In this document: positions 8,829 through 17,689 of the stretch, piece by piece
Position numbering within the stretch: the stretch's first letter is position 1
Layout: each line of letters starts with the position of its first letter
Assembly: GCF_004122035.1 (NCBI RefSeq)
Contig: NZ_SAXA01000007.1
Coordinates: forward strand, 169,566-233,565
Origin: Ancylomarina salipaludis
Lineage (GTDB): Bacteria > Bacteroidota > Bacteroidia > Bacteroidales > Marinifilaceae
Reading direction: 5' to 3'
Length of the DNA: 64,000 nt
The notes under the pieces: model-generated
Seen by the model: the letters and a program-made list of their open reading frames with translations, nothing else
What the model was told of the DNA's origin: nothing
Database searches by the model: none
Program-made: the position numbers and the translations under genes

Positions 8829-9935
8829 ATGAAACGTTTTATCGGTTTTCTAAAAAAAGAGTTTTATCACATCTTCCGAGACAAAAGGTCAATGCTCATT
8901 CTATTTGGGATGCCCGTTGTACAGCTTTTACTTTTTGGTTTTGTAATTACCAACGAGCTTAAAGATGTTAAAATGGCGGTACTTGACCATTCCAAAGATG
9001 AATATACATCTGAAATTATTAACAAAATTGTATCTTCAGGTTATTTCAAACTGGTTGAGAATCTCGATAATATTTCTCAGGTTGACGAAACCTTTCGCAA
9101 GGGTAAAACAAAACTGGTATTAGTTTTTGAACCTGATTTTAGGAAGAAACTCGTCAAGGGGCCACATGCCTCAGTACAAATTCTTACAGATGCTTCCGAT
9201 CCAAATATCGCGAATATGGAGGTCAGCTACCTTCAGGGAATCCTGCAAAATTACAATGTTGAAATAAACAGAGGCAAACAAGTCACAAATCAAATTATCC
9301 CTAAAACAAGAATGTACTTTAATTCTAAGCTGGAAAGTGTCTATATGTTTGTGCCAGGTATTATGGCAACCATACTGATGCTGGTTTCAGCAATGATGAC
9401 TTCCATATCGATTGCGAGGGAAAAAGAAATGGGAACAATGGAAATTCTTCTGGTTTCTCCCCTGCGCCCCTTGCAAATTATCCTTGGGAAAGTCACGCCT
9501 TACTTAATCTTGTCTTTCATTAACACCTTAGTTATTATTGGCATGGGATATTTCGTATTTGGGGTTCCGGTACTGGGGAGTTTTGTGTTACTTATGGCCG
9601 AAAGTGTCTTATTTATATTACTCGCTCTGTCGCTCGGAATTTTCATCTCCACAATCTCAAACAGCCAGCAAGTTGCCATGATGCTTTCCATGTTTGCTTT
9701 AATGCTGCCAACAATCTTGTTATCAGGCTTTATCTTCCCTTTGCGAAACATGCCTCTGCCCTTGCAGATATTTAGCAACATTATCCCTCCCCGATGGTTT
9801 ATTATCATTATCAAAAACATCATGCTAAAGGGAACCGGTTTTGAATTTATCTGGAAAGAAACCCTTATTCTCATTGGAATGACAGCAGGTCTAATCGGTT
9901 TAAGTGTCAGGAAATTTAAAATCAGGTTAGAGTAA
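8829..9935 (+). CDS. ABC-2 type permease, YbhS/YbhR-like (first)
   Basis: 368 residues: an N-terminal membrane helix (MLILFGMPVVQLLLFGFVI), a large periplasmic domain about 45-170, then five more helices with the ABC-2 motif REKEMGTMEILLVSPLRPLQIILGK. It forms the membrane channel with the paralogous permease that follows. Substrates of YbhFSR systems include some cations and cephalosporins or chloramphenicol in enteric bacteria; the substrate here is unknown. Confidence 0.88.
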   Translation: MKRFIGFLKKEFYHIFRDKRSMLILFGMPVVQLLLFGFVITNELKDVKMAVLDHSKDEYTSEIINKIVSSGYFKLVENLDNISQVDETFRKGKTKLVLVFEPDFRKKLVKGPHASVQILTDASDPNIANMEVSYLQGILQNYNVEINRGKQVTNQIIPKTRMYFNSKLESVYMFVPGIMATILMLVSAMMTSISIAREKEMGTMEILLVSPLRPLQIILGKVTPYLILSFINTLVIIGMGYFVFGVPVLGSFVLLMAESVLFILLALSLGIFISTISNSQQVAMMLSMFALMLPTILLSGFIFPLRNMPLPLQIFSNIIPPRWFIIIIKNIMLKGTGFEFIWKETLILIGMTAGLIGLSVRKFKIRLE

Positions 9936-9981
9936 TTGGTGAACTTAAAGAATACATTTTTAAACTTTTTAAGACAAACAC

Positions 9982-11100
9982 ATGCGAACAATAAAATATA
10001 TCTTGCAAAAAGAGTTTCTTCAGATTTTTAGAAACAAAAGTATGCTGCCCATCATATTTGCCATGCCTATCATTCAACTTTGTGTCTTGGTTTTTGCAGC
10101 AACTTTCGAAATGAAAAACACCAATTTATACATCGTTGATCAGGATTTGTCCAGCCATTCCCGGCAAATTATATCAAAATTCGAAGCATCACCATTTTTC
10201 ACTATTAAGCATACTGACTTTTCCATAAAGCATGCAGAAGACGAACTTTTTAAAGATAATGTGGATGCCATTTTACATTTTGAAAATGGCTTTGGTAATG
10301 CGGTGGACAAAAAAGAAGCTGCTTCAGTTCAAGTTTTGGTGAACGCCATAGACGCCAGTGCTGCAGGATTGTACAATGCTTACATTCTTTCTGTCATACA
10401 GGATTACAATCAAAAACTTGAATCAAGTATTCAGACTACGATAAAAAAACAAGCCGTTCAGCAAGTTCAAAATACATATTCTCACCTGTTCAATCCTGAA
10501 ATGAAATATATCCCCTATATGTTACCGGGAATATTGGTTTTACTGATTACAGTCATCGGTCTGTTTTTATCAGCGATGAATGTGGTTCGTGAAAAAGAAA
10601 TCGGAACAATTGAACAAATTAATGTCACCCCTATCAAAAAATATCAGTTTCTGATTGGCAAATTAATTCCTTTCATATTTATCGGATTTTTTGAATTGGG
10701 CATTGGTCTAATCCTTGCTGCATTCGTATTCAAAATCCCGATTTTAGGCTCAGTTTGGTTGATCTACCTGGTTGCTTTTATTTACCTACTTACCATATTG
10801 GGAATTGGTTTGTTTATTTCGACACAAACAGATACTCAACAACAAGCCATGTTTATAGCCTGGTTTTTTATGATTATTTTCATCCTGATGAGTGGTTTGT
10901 TTACACCGACCGAAAGTATGCCCGAATGGGGACAAAAAATGAACTTGTTAAATCCAGTTGCCTATTTTATCAAAATCATTAGAATGATCATGCTAAAGGG
11001 ATCCGGATTTATGGATATATTAAAGGACCTAACTATTTTAAGTTTATATTCGATTGCCATGTTGAGCTTTGCAACAAATCGATACAAAAAAACGAACTAA
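9982..11100 (+). CDS. ABC-2 type permease, YbhS/YbhR-like (second)
   Basis: 372 residues with the same layout as the preceding permease: helix at 20-40, periplasmic domain, then VREKEIGTIEQINVTPIKKYQFLIGKLIPF and four or five helices. The pair arose by duplication and should form a heterodimer. It is the last gene of the seven-gene efflux operon; no clear terminator was seen in the 105 bp before the next gene. Confidence 0.88.
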   Translation: MRTIKYILQKEFLQIFRNKSMLPIIFAMPIIQLCVLVFAATFEMKNTNLYIVDQDLSSHSRQIISKFEASPFFTIKHTDFSIKHAEDELFKDNVDAILHFENGFGNAVDKKEAASVQVLVNAIDASAAGLYNAYILSVIQDYNQKLESSIQTTIKKQAVQQVQNTYSHLFNPEMKYIPYMLPGILVLLITVIGLFLSAMNVVREKEIGTIEQINVTPIKKYQFLIGKLIPFIFIGFFELGIGLILAAFVFKIPILGSVWLIYLVAFIYLLTILGIGLFISTQTDTQQQAMFIAWFFMIIFILMSGLFTPTESMPEWGQKMNLLNPVAYFIKIIRMIMLKGSGFMDILKDLTILSLYSIAMLSFATNRYKKTN

Positions 11101-11205
11101 ACAATCACTTGTAAATAACATTTTACTCTGAACATCGTTGATTAATTGAAAAGATTACTTTTGTCAGCAATTCATATCTCCACTTTATATTCGTGATCAT
11201 ATCTT

Positions 11206-11820
11206 ATGTTTAGAAAAATACTATTACTAATTATCATCACACTCATTGTTACGTCTTGCTCAATCAATAAACATGCAAGCAGACAAGCTGCTAAACAACT
11301 TGTAAGCAATAAAAACACAAGTATCAATTTGGTTGAACAAGATACCTGTAAACCAGCAATCAAACAGGATACAAACAAATATATAAGTAAACCGGATACA
11401 AACAGACTTGTAAATAAACATCTGGAATGGCAAGCCGGCATAAAAAACAAACTCGAGAATGAATATCTAAAATATAGAGGGGTGCCCTACAAATATGGTG
11501 GCACCTCAATTAAAGGTTTCGATTGTTCTGCCTTTGTACAGCTTACCTACAAAAAAGCTTTAAATATAAACTTACCCCGTTCTACCAGACAAATGCTGAA
11601 AGTAGGCATTGTAGTCGCAAAAAATAAACTTGAAATTGGCGACCTGTTATTTTTCAAACCAACCAGCAACTACCAGCATGTCGGAATATACATTGGTAAA
11701 GATCAATTTATGCACGTCTCAACAAAAAGAGGGGTTACAAAATCCAATTTAAATACAACTTATTGGAAGAAATGCTATTTCACATCACGAAGGCTACTTC
11801 AAACAAATGCTGGCTCCTAG
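11206..11820 (+). CDS. NlpC/P60 family cell-wall peptidase, lipoprotein
   Basis: 204 residues. A lipoprotein signal ends at VTSC (Cys18). Residues 19-75 are a polar linker with repeated QDT/PDTN motifs. The NlpC/P60 domain covers about 82-200 with catalytic Cys107 (FDCSAFVQ), His158 (QHVGIYIG) and His170 (MHVST); YRGVPYKYGGTSIKGFDCS is the family's start. It probably cleaves the gamma-D-Glu-diamino-acid bond of peptidoglycan stem peptides in the periplasm. It is a single gene; a TACTTTTG sequence at 11156-11163 could be its -7 box, though no -33 box sits at the right distance. Confidence 0.9.
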   Translation: MFRKILLLIIITLIVTSCSINKHASRQAAKQLVSNKNTSINLVEQDTCKPAIKQDTNKYISKPDTNRLVNKHLEWQAGIKNKLENEYLKYRGVPYKYGGTSIKGFDCSAFVQLTYKKALNINLPRSTRQMLKVGIVVAKNKLEIGDLLFFKPTSNYQHVGIYIGKDQFMHVSTKRGVTKSNLNTTYWKKCYFTSRRLLQTNAGS

Positions 11821-12507
11821 TCTGATTCGAATTGACAATCTATCCACCACGATACATTGCTGACTAAAAGTTACGGAACAGCACAAACCGAATTGTTTTG
11901 AATTGTAAAAAGGTGAAATAAGGGTGGTTTTAGTCTTATCATTTTTTTTAGCAAATACACGATCGTATAAAAAAAAAGGACAGTTTTGTACTCAAAATAC
12001 CGATACCCGCTCCACCAGAACATCGGTAACCCTATCCCTGTTGTTCCCAATTCTAATTACCTGCCCTCACCAAACCTACCACTCAAATTAAACATCCTTA
12101 TTCTGAGGTATTATGAAAATCGGACTCAATGAAAAGAATAAATATTTTTCATTTCATTCAATCCTCCAAACATAGATCCATTTTTCAAAACAAATACAAT
12201 AAGTCGCTATAAATAAGAGCATTTAACAAATAAAAATTTTAACTTGTATCTAAATAGACACATTTCAAGCTTTCTTCGTGCTAAAATGAAAAGAAGCTTG
12301 TTTAAAGCTGTGCAACTTTTATGCGAGTAGAAACAAGCCTTAAATATTTCCTTGTTAATCACACAAAAGTCTGTGTTATATCCACTCGCAAAAGTTTACG
12401 TCATGTAAACTATCAGGAATTTGCTCTAAAAATATTCGAACAAAAAGACGTATTCGAAAATAGAACGACCGTAATTTTAATGAATAAAACAAGGAGGAAC
12501 TGATCGT
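11821..12507. other. Gene-poor intergenic stretch
   Basis: About 690 bp without a credible gene. It holds a weak inverted repeat at 12266-12300 (CAAGCTT...AAGCTTG arms) and a sharp palindrome AGTTTACgtcatGTAAACT at 12393-12411. A 60-codon open frame at 12321-12503 has no family features and is not called. Confidence 0.6.
12393..12411. promoter_or_regulatory. 19-bp palindrome upstream of glycosyltransferase
   Basis: Two perfect 7-base arms (AGTTTAC/GTAAACT) around a 5-base centre, 97 bp before the glycosyltransferase start codon. It could be a protein-binding site or a short RNA hairpin; no match to a known operator is claimed. Confidence 0.35.
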
Positions 12508-13461
12508 ATGAAAAAGCTCAGTCTGGTTATTTGTGTTTACAACGAGGAACTAAATATTAAGCCTTTAAGTGAAAAAATTATTGAAGCCTTAAACGGTTAT
12601 TTCTTTGATGTCATTTTTGTAGACGATGGCTCAACAGATTCTACCAGGCACAAGATTCTACAAATTAATGACGAGCGATTTACAATGGTGCAACTTAGAA
12701 AGAACTACGGACAAAGCTCAGCATTAGCAGCTGGAATCTCCGTCGCCACTGGAAAATATATTGTCACATTAGATGGCGATTTACAAAATGATCCTTCAGA
12801 TATACCCCGAATGCTTCAGTTGGCAGAGGAGGAGGATTGGGATCTTGTTGCCGGAATCAGAAACAGTCGGAAGGATAGTTTATTTTTACGATTAATTCCC
12901 AGCAAAATAGCCAATTATCTTATCCGTTTGGTCACACGAGTAAACATCAAAGATTATGGCTGCACTCTTAAGCTTTATAAAAATGAAATCGCAAAGGATC
13001 TGGGTCTTTATGGTGAGCTACACCGATTTATACCAATTCTTGCCAGTTTTAACGGTGCAAGCATTACACAAATCCCCGTAAAACATCATGTCCGAAAATT
13101 TGGGAAATCCAAATACAATATTTTCAGAACATTTAAAGTCTTAAGCGATCTGATTTTGATGGTATTCTTAACCCGCTACATGCAAAAACCCATGCATATT
13201 TTTGGTGGTACAGGCATTCTGATTTTTTCTATTGGAGCTATCATTAATCTTTATCTTCTCGTTTTAAAATTAATGGGAGAAGATATCTGGGGCAAACCCA
13301 TATTAATATTGGGCTTATTACTGGTAGTTGGTGGCATCCAACTCATTACCATTGGTATAATATCTGAAATACAAATGCGAACTTACTATGAAGCTCAGCA
13401 TAAAAAACCTTTTAAAATTAAGAATATCGTTTCGTGTTATCAGAATAAAATACTCAACTAA
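12508..13461 (+). CDS. Family 2 glycosyltransferase, GtrB/DPM1-like
   Basis: 317 residues. The catalytic GT-A domain has VIFVDDGSTDST (about 35-46) and a DxD-type LDGDLQNDP (about 88-96), then VAGIRNSRKDS and KLYKNEIAKDLGLYGELHRFIP. Two membrane helices follow (about 228-255 and 262-292). This is the layout of polyprenyl-phosphate glycosyltransferases (GtrB, DPM1, ArnC-like), which charge undecaprenyl phosphate with a sugar on the cytoplasmic face. The ATG at 12508 has an unusually strong ribosome site, AAGGAGG, at 12491-12497. No flippase gene is adjacent; a repeat element starts 26 bp after the stop. Confidence 0.88.
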   Translation: MKKLSLVICVYNEELNIKPLSEKIIEALNGYFFDVIFVDDGSTDSTRHKILQINDERFTMVQLRKNYGQSSALAAGISVATGKYIVTLDGDLQNDPSDIPRMLQLAEEEDWDLVAGIRNSRKDSLFLRLIPSKIANYLIRLVTRVNIKDYGCTLKLYKNEIAKDLGLYGELHRFIPILASFNGASITQIPVKHHVRKFGKSKYNIFRTFKVLSDLILMVFLTRYMQKPMHIFGGTGILIFSIGAIINLYLLVLKLMGEDIWGKPILILGLLLVVGGIQLITIGIISEIQMRTYYEAQHKKPFKIKNIVSCYQNKILN

Positions 13462-13486
13462 AAATAGACCATACCTTTTAGAAAAG

Positions 13487-14007
13487 CGGATCAGTTATAA
13501 AAGTTGGGTCAAAGTGATTAAATATATTTTAGGATTATCTTTTAAATTTTTCGCTCAAGCCGCTAGGCTTCTACTTTTCTCCTTAGATGAGAAAAGTAGA
13601 CAAAAGAATCAAGTCAGCCTGATCCTTGTTTTCTCTAAGTGGAAAGAAAATTAGCACGCTTCACGGCAGGCTGACAAGACACGCCCAAAACATTTTTATA
13701 AAAAATGATTGAAATTGTGAGACGTTTTATTGTTTCTGGCCTTGGCAACGCAAGTGGGGACCCATAGGTGAAAAAGGCGTTAAAAACAGAATGCTGTTTG
13801 AGTGAGGTACGAACGAGTTCAGTCTGTTTAGCCTTTGAACCGTGATGGGTCACTGAGTGCCGGAGCCATTGATTTTTGTTACTTTTCATCAAGGAAAAGT
13901 AAATAAAAGAGAAAAAATGGTTCGTATATGGTCTAAGATTTTTCCTGTTTATGCCTTCCAAAATTAATACTTGGAATTAGAAAGACCCAACTTTTACCAG
14001 TGATCCG
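13487..14007. repeat. 521-bp inverted-repeat-bounded element (MITE-like)
   Basis: The ends 13487-13510 and 13984-14007 are 24-base terminal inverted repeats matching at 21 of 24 positions. Inside are a perfect 11-bp stem at 13571-13599 (CTACTTTTCTC/GAGAAAAGTAG), 9-base arms at 13613-13621 and 13667-13675 (GTCAGCCTG/CAGGCTGAC) and a 9-bp stem at 13879-13902 (TTACTTTTC/GAAAAGTAA). The base composition is more GC-rich than its surroundings. A 108-codon open frame on the minus strand inside it looks accidental. I recall very similar sequence being annotated as hypothetical proteins in other Bacteroidota, which fits a mobile non-autonomous repeat. Confidence 0.65.
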
Positions 14008-14041
14008 TTCAACCCCATTTTTCATAGCAGAACTTGGGTAC

Positions 14042-14070
14042 AAAAAAACTCACCAGTTTCCTGATGAGTT
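14042..14070 (-). terminator. Terminator of the tRNA-Arg array
   Basis: Read on the minus strand, AACTCATCAG-GAAA-CTGGTGAGTT with one wobble pair, followed by a run of seven T. It begins 6 bp after the 3' end of the last tRNA. Confidence 0.85.
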
Positions 14071-14075
14071 ATTTG

Positions 14076-14149
14076 TGAACACGGAGGGATTCGAACCCCC
14101 AACCTCCTCGGCCGTAACGAGGTGCACTATCCAGTTATGCTACGCGTCC
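14076..14149 (-). tRNA. tRNA-Arg (ACG), copy 1
   Basis: 74 bases. On the minus strand: acceptor GGACGCG, D arm with AACTGGATAGTGC, anticodon stem CCTCG/CGAGG with loop TTACGGC (anticodon ACG), T loop TTCGAAT, discriminator A. The CCA end is not encoded. Acceptor pair 6:67 is C-G here, while copies 2 and 3 have T-A. The ACG anticodon implies editing to ICG by TadA for decoding CGU/CGC/CGA. Confidence 0.95.
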
Positions 14150-14166
14150 AATCTGTTTCTTATAAT

Positions 14167-14240
14167 GTGAACATGGAGGGATGATTCCTCACTTCGTTCG
14201 TCATGAATATATTACGAACCCCCTTGGGTTCTCTCCCTCC
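14167..14240 (-). repeat. tRNA-derived spacer repeat A
   Basis: On the minus strand it has GGGGGTTCG, the T-arm start of tRNA-Arg, then about 30 unrelated bases, then ATCCCTCCATGTTCAC, the tRNA 3' end. It is about 93% identical to repeat B at 14423-14495. It looks like a tRNA T arm with an insertion in the loop. Confidence 0.6.
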
Positions 14241-14269
14241 AATCAGGTGGGAAATTCAATCTCATTAAG

Positions 14270-14343
14270 TGAACATGGAGGGATTCGAACCCCCAACCTC
14301 CTCGGCCGTAACGAGGTGCACTATCCAGTTATGCTACACGTCC
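14270..14343 (-). tRNA. tRNA-Arg (ACG), copy 2
   Basis: 74 bases, identical to copy 3 as far as I can read. It differs from copy 1 only at acceptor pair 6:67, where the change is compensatory (GGACGTG with CATGTTC), so pairing is kept. Anticodon ACG. Confidence 0.95.
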
Positions 14344-14422
14344 ATTATGTTTTTTTCAATCAGAACTACGGATTTTCTTCTGATTTCAATTATACAAATC
14401 GTTATCTGTATAAGCCCTTATT

Positions 14423-14495
14423 GTGAACATGGAGGGATGATTCCTCACTTCGTTCGTCATTAATATATTACGAACCCTATTGGATTCTCACCCTC
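14423..14495 (-). repeat. tRNA-derived spacer repeat B
   Basis: Second copy of the spacer repeat, with five differences from A, mainly in the part that does not derive from the tRNA. It also ends with the tRNA-Arg 3' sequence on the minus strand. Confidence 0.6.
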
Positions 14496-14555
14496 TTTTA
14501 GTCCCAAACGTCATTCAATAAATGAAATCGATTTGCTTCTTGATTCGGGTTTCGG

Positions 14556-14629
14556 TGAACATGGAGGGATTCGAACCCCCAACCTCCTCGGCCGTAACGA
14601 GGTGCACTATCCAGTTATGCTACACGTCC
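14556..14629 (-). tRNA. tRNA-Arg (ACG), copy 3 (promoter-proximal)
   Basis: 74 bases, anticodon ACG, same acceptor form as copy 2. It is the first of the three in the direction of transcription; a -7 box lies 18 bp upstream. Confidence 0.95.
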
Positions 14630-14646
14630 TTTTCTTAATTGCGATG

Positions 14647-14654
14647 CAAATATA
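14647..14654 (-). promoter_or_regulatory. -7 box of the tRNA-Arg operon
   Basis: TATATTTG on the minus strand matches TAnnTTTG. The best -33 candidate (CTTGC) is 21 rather than 19 bases away, so the promoter is imperfect. The start would fall about 10 bp before tRNA copy 3. Confidence 0.55.
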
Positions 14655-14911
14655 AGGCTTTTTTTTCTAATGCTGCAAGCATTTTTACTGCAAAAAAATG
14701 CACAAAGCCCTTTATCCATTATACGAAGCTGAATCTAAACCGTATACAAAACAAAAAAAAATCAAAGACTTTTAATTTGGGAGCTTTTATGCTTAAATTT
14801 CATTAAAACATGAGCAGGTAAATTGTTCTAAAGCTAAAAAAGCCTAATTTTAGTATTTGAAACAATTTCCCCTTTTTGTTAAATCAACTTTGTAAATATA
14901 AAATTACTGAA

Positions 14912-17392
14912 ATGAAGAAATTCTTTAAAATCTTTGGTGGAATAATTCTGGTCCTGATACTACTGTTAGCTCTACTCCCCTATTTTTTCAAGGACCAAAT
15001 CCTGAATCGTGTCAAAGTAGAAATGGATAAAGCTGTAGATGCAAAAATTGAAATTGCTGATGTTAGCTTATCTATGTTTCGAAATTTCCCAAAATTATTT
15101 GTCGAGATACAAGGTATTTCTGTCGTTGGTAAGGGGGAATTTGAAAATGACACCTTAGCCTATGTAGGTAGCTTATATACAGCTGTCGATTTAGGTTCGG
15201 CTATTTCAGGCAAACAACTTAATGTTGGCGCTATTGTATTAGCTAAAACAAAAGTAAATGCTTTAGTTCATGAATCAGGTAAAGCCAATTGGGATATTGC
15301 AAAAGCAAGTGGCGAAGAAAAAGTTGTTAAAGAAGAACAAGGCGAAGCTTCTGACTTTAAAATTATTTTTGAAGAAGTTCGTGTAGAAGATTTCAAACTC
15401 GAATATCATGATGCCACACTCAAAGCGAATCTGTTACTTGATGATTTGGACTTAAATCTAAACGGTGATTTTTCAGCTAAAGAAACCAATCTAAATATTA
15501 ACTCTACAGCTACCGGAATCACTTTTGATTTCGAAGGCATAAAATACCTTAATAATGCCAACTTAGGTTTAGAAGCTGATTTGGGTGCGGATTTAGAAAA
15601 TATGATTTTCACTCTTAAGGGAAACAAGCTGACTCTAAACGATCTGGAATTTGGCATGACGGGTAATTTTGCAATGCTTGAGGATGCATACAAAATGGAC
15701 TTGAAACTGGATGCGAAAAAAACCGACTTCAAATCACTCTTATCCATGGTACCGGAAGTGTTCCTAAAAGATGTTAAAGGATTGGAAACTTCCGGCAACT
15801 TAGTTTTGAATGCTTTTGTAAAAGGTGAATACAGAGACGATCATATGCCTGCTTTCGGAGCAAAACTAAAAGTAGCCGATGCCAACATCAAGTACCCAGA
15901 TCTACCGGAAACCATCAACAATATTAAGATTGATGCAGAAGTAAACCACCCGGGAGGAGACTTGGATGCCTTGGTAGCCGATGTGAATGCCTTCCATTTC
16001 GAAGTAGCTAACAACCCTATTGATGCAGAGATGCATATTAAAACTCCTATGAGCGATCCGGAAATTAGTGGTTTGTGTAAAGGTGTTATCGATTTTGCTA
16101 AAATTCGACATGCCATTCCTATGGATAGCATAAAAATTGCTGGTATTGTGACTTCAGATATCAGTTTCAACGGTCGTTTATCAGCAATTGAAAAGGAAGA
16201 GTATGAAAAGTTTATGGCTAAAGGTGATCTAAAGCTTCAGAACTTTGAATTCACGACTCCCGATTTCCCACAAGGGGTTCGTATTATCAGCTCTGTACTA
16301 AGTTTTACCCCACGCTTCATTAGCCTAAACTCATTCAATTCTCTTATTGGCAAGTCAGATGTCCAATTGAGTGGCAAGCTGGAAAACTACATCCCATATG
16401 CCTTAAAAGGGAAAACACTTAAGGGAAATTTCAACATGAGCTCGAACACCTTCGACTTAAACGAGTTTATGACAGAAAGTGAAACAAAAAAAGTTGAAAG
16501 TGCAGATACAATTCCAATGTCTGTAGTTACTGTTCCTGCCAATCTGGATATCAAATTTGTAGCTGCTATGCAAAAGATCAAATTTGATAAAATGCTAATT
16601 AAGGATGTAAAAGGGCTTATTGTTGTTAAAAATTCGGTAGCAAAACTGACTAATCTGTCAATGAATATGCTTAAGGGACAGATGACCATGAATGGTTCAT
16701 ATAGCACTAAAGACATCAAAAAACCTAATTTCGATTTTGGATTAGATGTAAGAGATTTCGATATCAAATCGACTTACGAATCATTAAGTATGGTTAAAAA
16801 AATAGTTCCAATTGCAATAAACTGTGACGGAAAAATTTCATCTGATCTAAAACTAAAATCTCAACTGAATGAAAAAATGTCACCCGTAATGAACACCCTA
16901 AATGGTTTAGGAGCCTTTCATTCTCGAGGCATCATCATTAAAGACAATAAGGCTTTTGTTGCATTGGCTAAAGCTCTAAAGAATGATAAGTACAAACGTA
17001 TCTCCGTTTCAAAATTCGATATGAATTTTGTGATTACAAATGGTAATATTGTTGTAAAACCCTTTAAAACAAAAATTGCAGGCCATCAGGCTACCATATA
17101 CGGGACACAGTCTGTCGATGGAAAGTTGGATTTCACCATGGACATGAAATTGCCCAAAGAAGAATTAGGTAGTGATGTCACCAAATTTTTGGATAAAATC
17201 CCTGGCAACAGTACTATTGACAAACTGGATGTTTCTGTTAAGATTACTGGAACGGCCAAGGATCCAAAAGTAAATTTAGATCTAAGCAAGGCAATTAAAC
17301 AGGCAAAAGATGCTGCTTTAAAAGAGCTTAAAAAGAAAAGTAAAAAAGAACTGGAAAAGAAAGCTAAAGATTTATTCAAGAAACTTTTCTAA
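14912..17392 (+). CDS. AsmA family protein
   Basis: 826 residues from the ATG at 14912; a longer frame begins with TTG at 14876, but the ATG gives a normal signal anchor (MKKFFKIFGGIILVLILLLALLPYFF) and is preferred. After the anchor, ILNRVKVEMDKAVDAKIEIADVSLSMFRNFPKLFVEIQGISV is the AsmA N-terminal domain, followed by repeated beta-groove segments and a C-terminal AsmA_2-like part (KLDFTMDMKLPKEELG) and a Lys-rich tail. AsmA-type proteins are inner-membrane-anchored periplasmic bridges implicated in lipid transport to the outer membrane. It is a single gene with its own terminator. Confidence 0.85.
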   Translation: MKKFFKIFGGIILVLILLLALLPYFFKDQILNRVKVEMDKAVDAKIEIADVSLSMFRNFPKLFVEIQGISVVGKGEFENDTLAYVGSLYTAVDLGSAISGKQLNVGAIVLAKTKVNALVHESGKANWDIAKASGEEKVVKEEQGEASDFKIIFEEVRVEDFKLEYHDATLKANLLLDDLDLNLNGDFSAKETNLNINSTATGITFDFEGIKYLNNANLGLEADLGADLENMIFTLKGNKLTLNDLEFGMTGNFAMLEDAYKMDLKLDAKKTDFKSLLSMVPEVFLKDVKGLETSGNLVLNAFVKGEYRDDHMPAFGAKLKVADANIKYPDLPETINNIKIDAEVNHPGGDLDALVADVNAFHFEVANNPIDAEMHIKTPMSDPEISGLCKGVIDFAKIRHAIPMDSIKIAGIVTSDISFNGRLSAIEKEEYEKFMAKGDLKLQNFEFTTPDFPQGVRIISSVLSFTPRFISLNSFNSLIGKSDVQLSGKLENYIPYALKGKTLKGNFNMSSNTFDLNEFMTESETKKVESADTIPMSVVTVPANLDIKFVAAMQKIKFDKMLIKDVKGLIVVKNSVAKLTNLSMNMLKGQMTMNGSYSTKDIKKPNFDFGLDVRDFDIKSTYESLSMVKKIVPIAINCDGKISSDLKLKSQLNEKMSPVMNTLNGLGAFHSRGIIIKDNKAFVALAKALKNDKYKRISVSKFDMNFVITNGNIVVKPFKTKIAGHQATIYGTQSVDGKLDFTMDMKLPKEELGSDVTKFLDKIPGNSTIDKLDVSVKITGTAKDPKVNLDLSKAIKQAKDAALKELKKKSKKELEKKAKDLFKKLF

Positions 17393-17414
17393 GCAACTAT
17401 TAATAATAAAACTA

Positions 17415-17443
17415 AGGGCTGACACCTCAATGGAATCAGCCCT
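17415..17443 (+). terminator. Terminator after the AsmA gene
   Basis: AGGGCTGA and TCAGCCCT form a perfect 8-bp stem with a 13-base loop, followed by TTCTCCTT. It starts 23 bp after the stop. Confidence 0.7.
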
Positions 17444-17689
17444 TTCTCCTTATAATCGCTACCAAATCTGTTTTTTTTTTTAAGGTGTCTCCAATTAAAA
17501 ATCCACCTTTCCCCACACTGATGTGCAATTGTATCGCGGTCCTTTATTAATAAATTAAAAAGCACACAACAAAACCATGCAGTAAAAGGGGAGTAATCCG
17601 GATAACTATCAGAAAAACACAAACTTTAGCAAGACCTTTAAGCGTCATAATAAAACAGTATTAAATAACTAAAGAGAAAAATAAATTCA

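Noticed and set aside
12321..12503. 60-codon open frame upstream of the glycosyltransferase
   Set aside because: No recognisable features, and it spans the palindrome at 12393-12411; treated as intergenic.
13635..13961. 108-codon minus-strand frame in the 521-bp element
   Set aside because: It runs through internal stems of an inverted-repeat element; similar frames are annotated as hypothetical proteins elsewhere as I recall, but nothing suggests a folded protein.
17470..17510. T-rich run with AAGGTG/CACCTT arms as a terminator
   Set aside because: The T run precedes the stem on the plus strand and becomes an A run on the minus strand, so it does not fit an intrinsic terminator.
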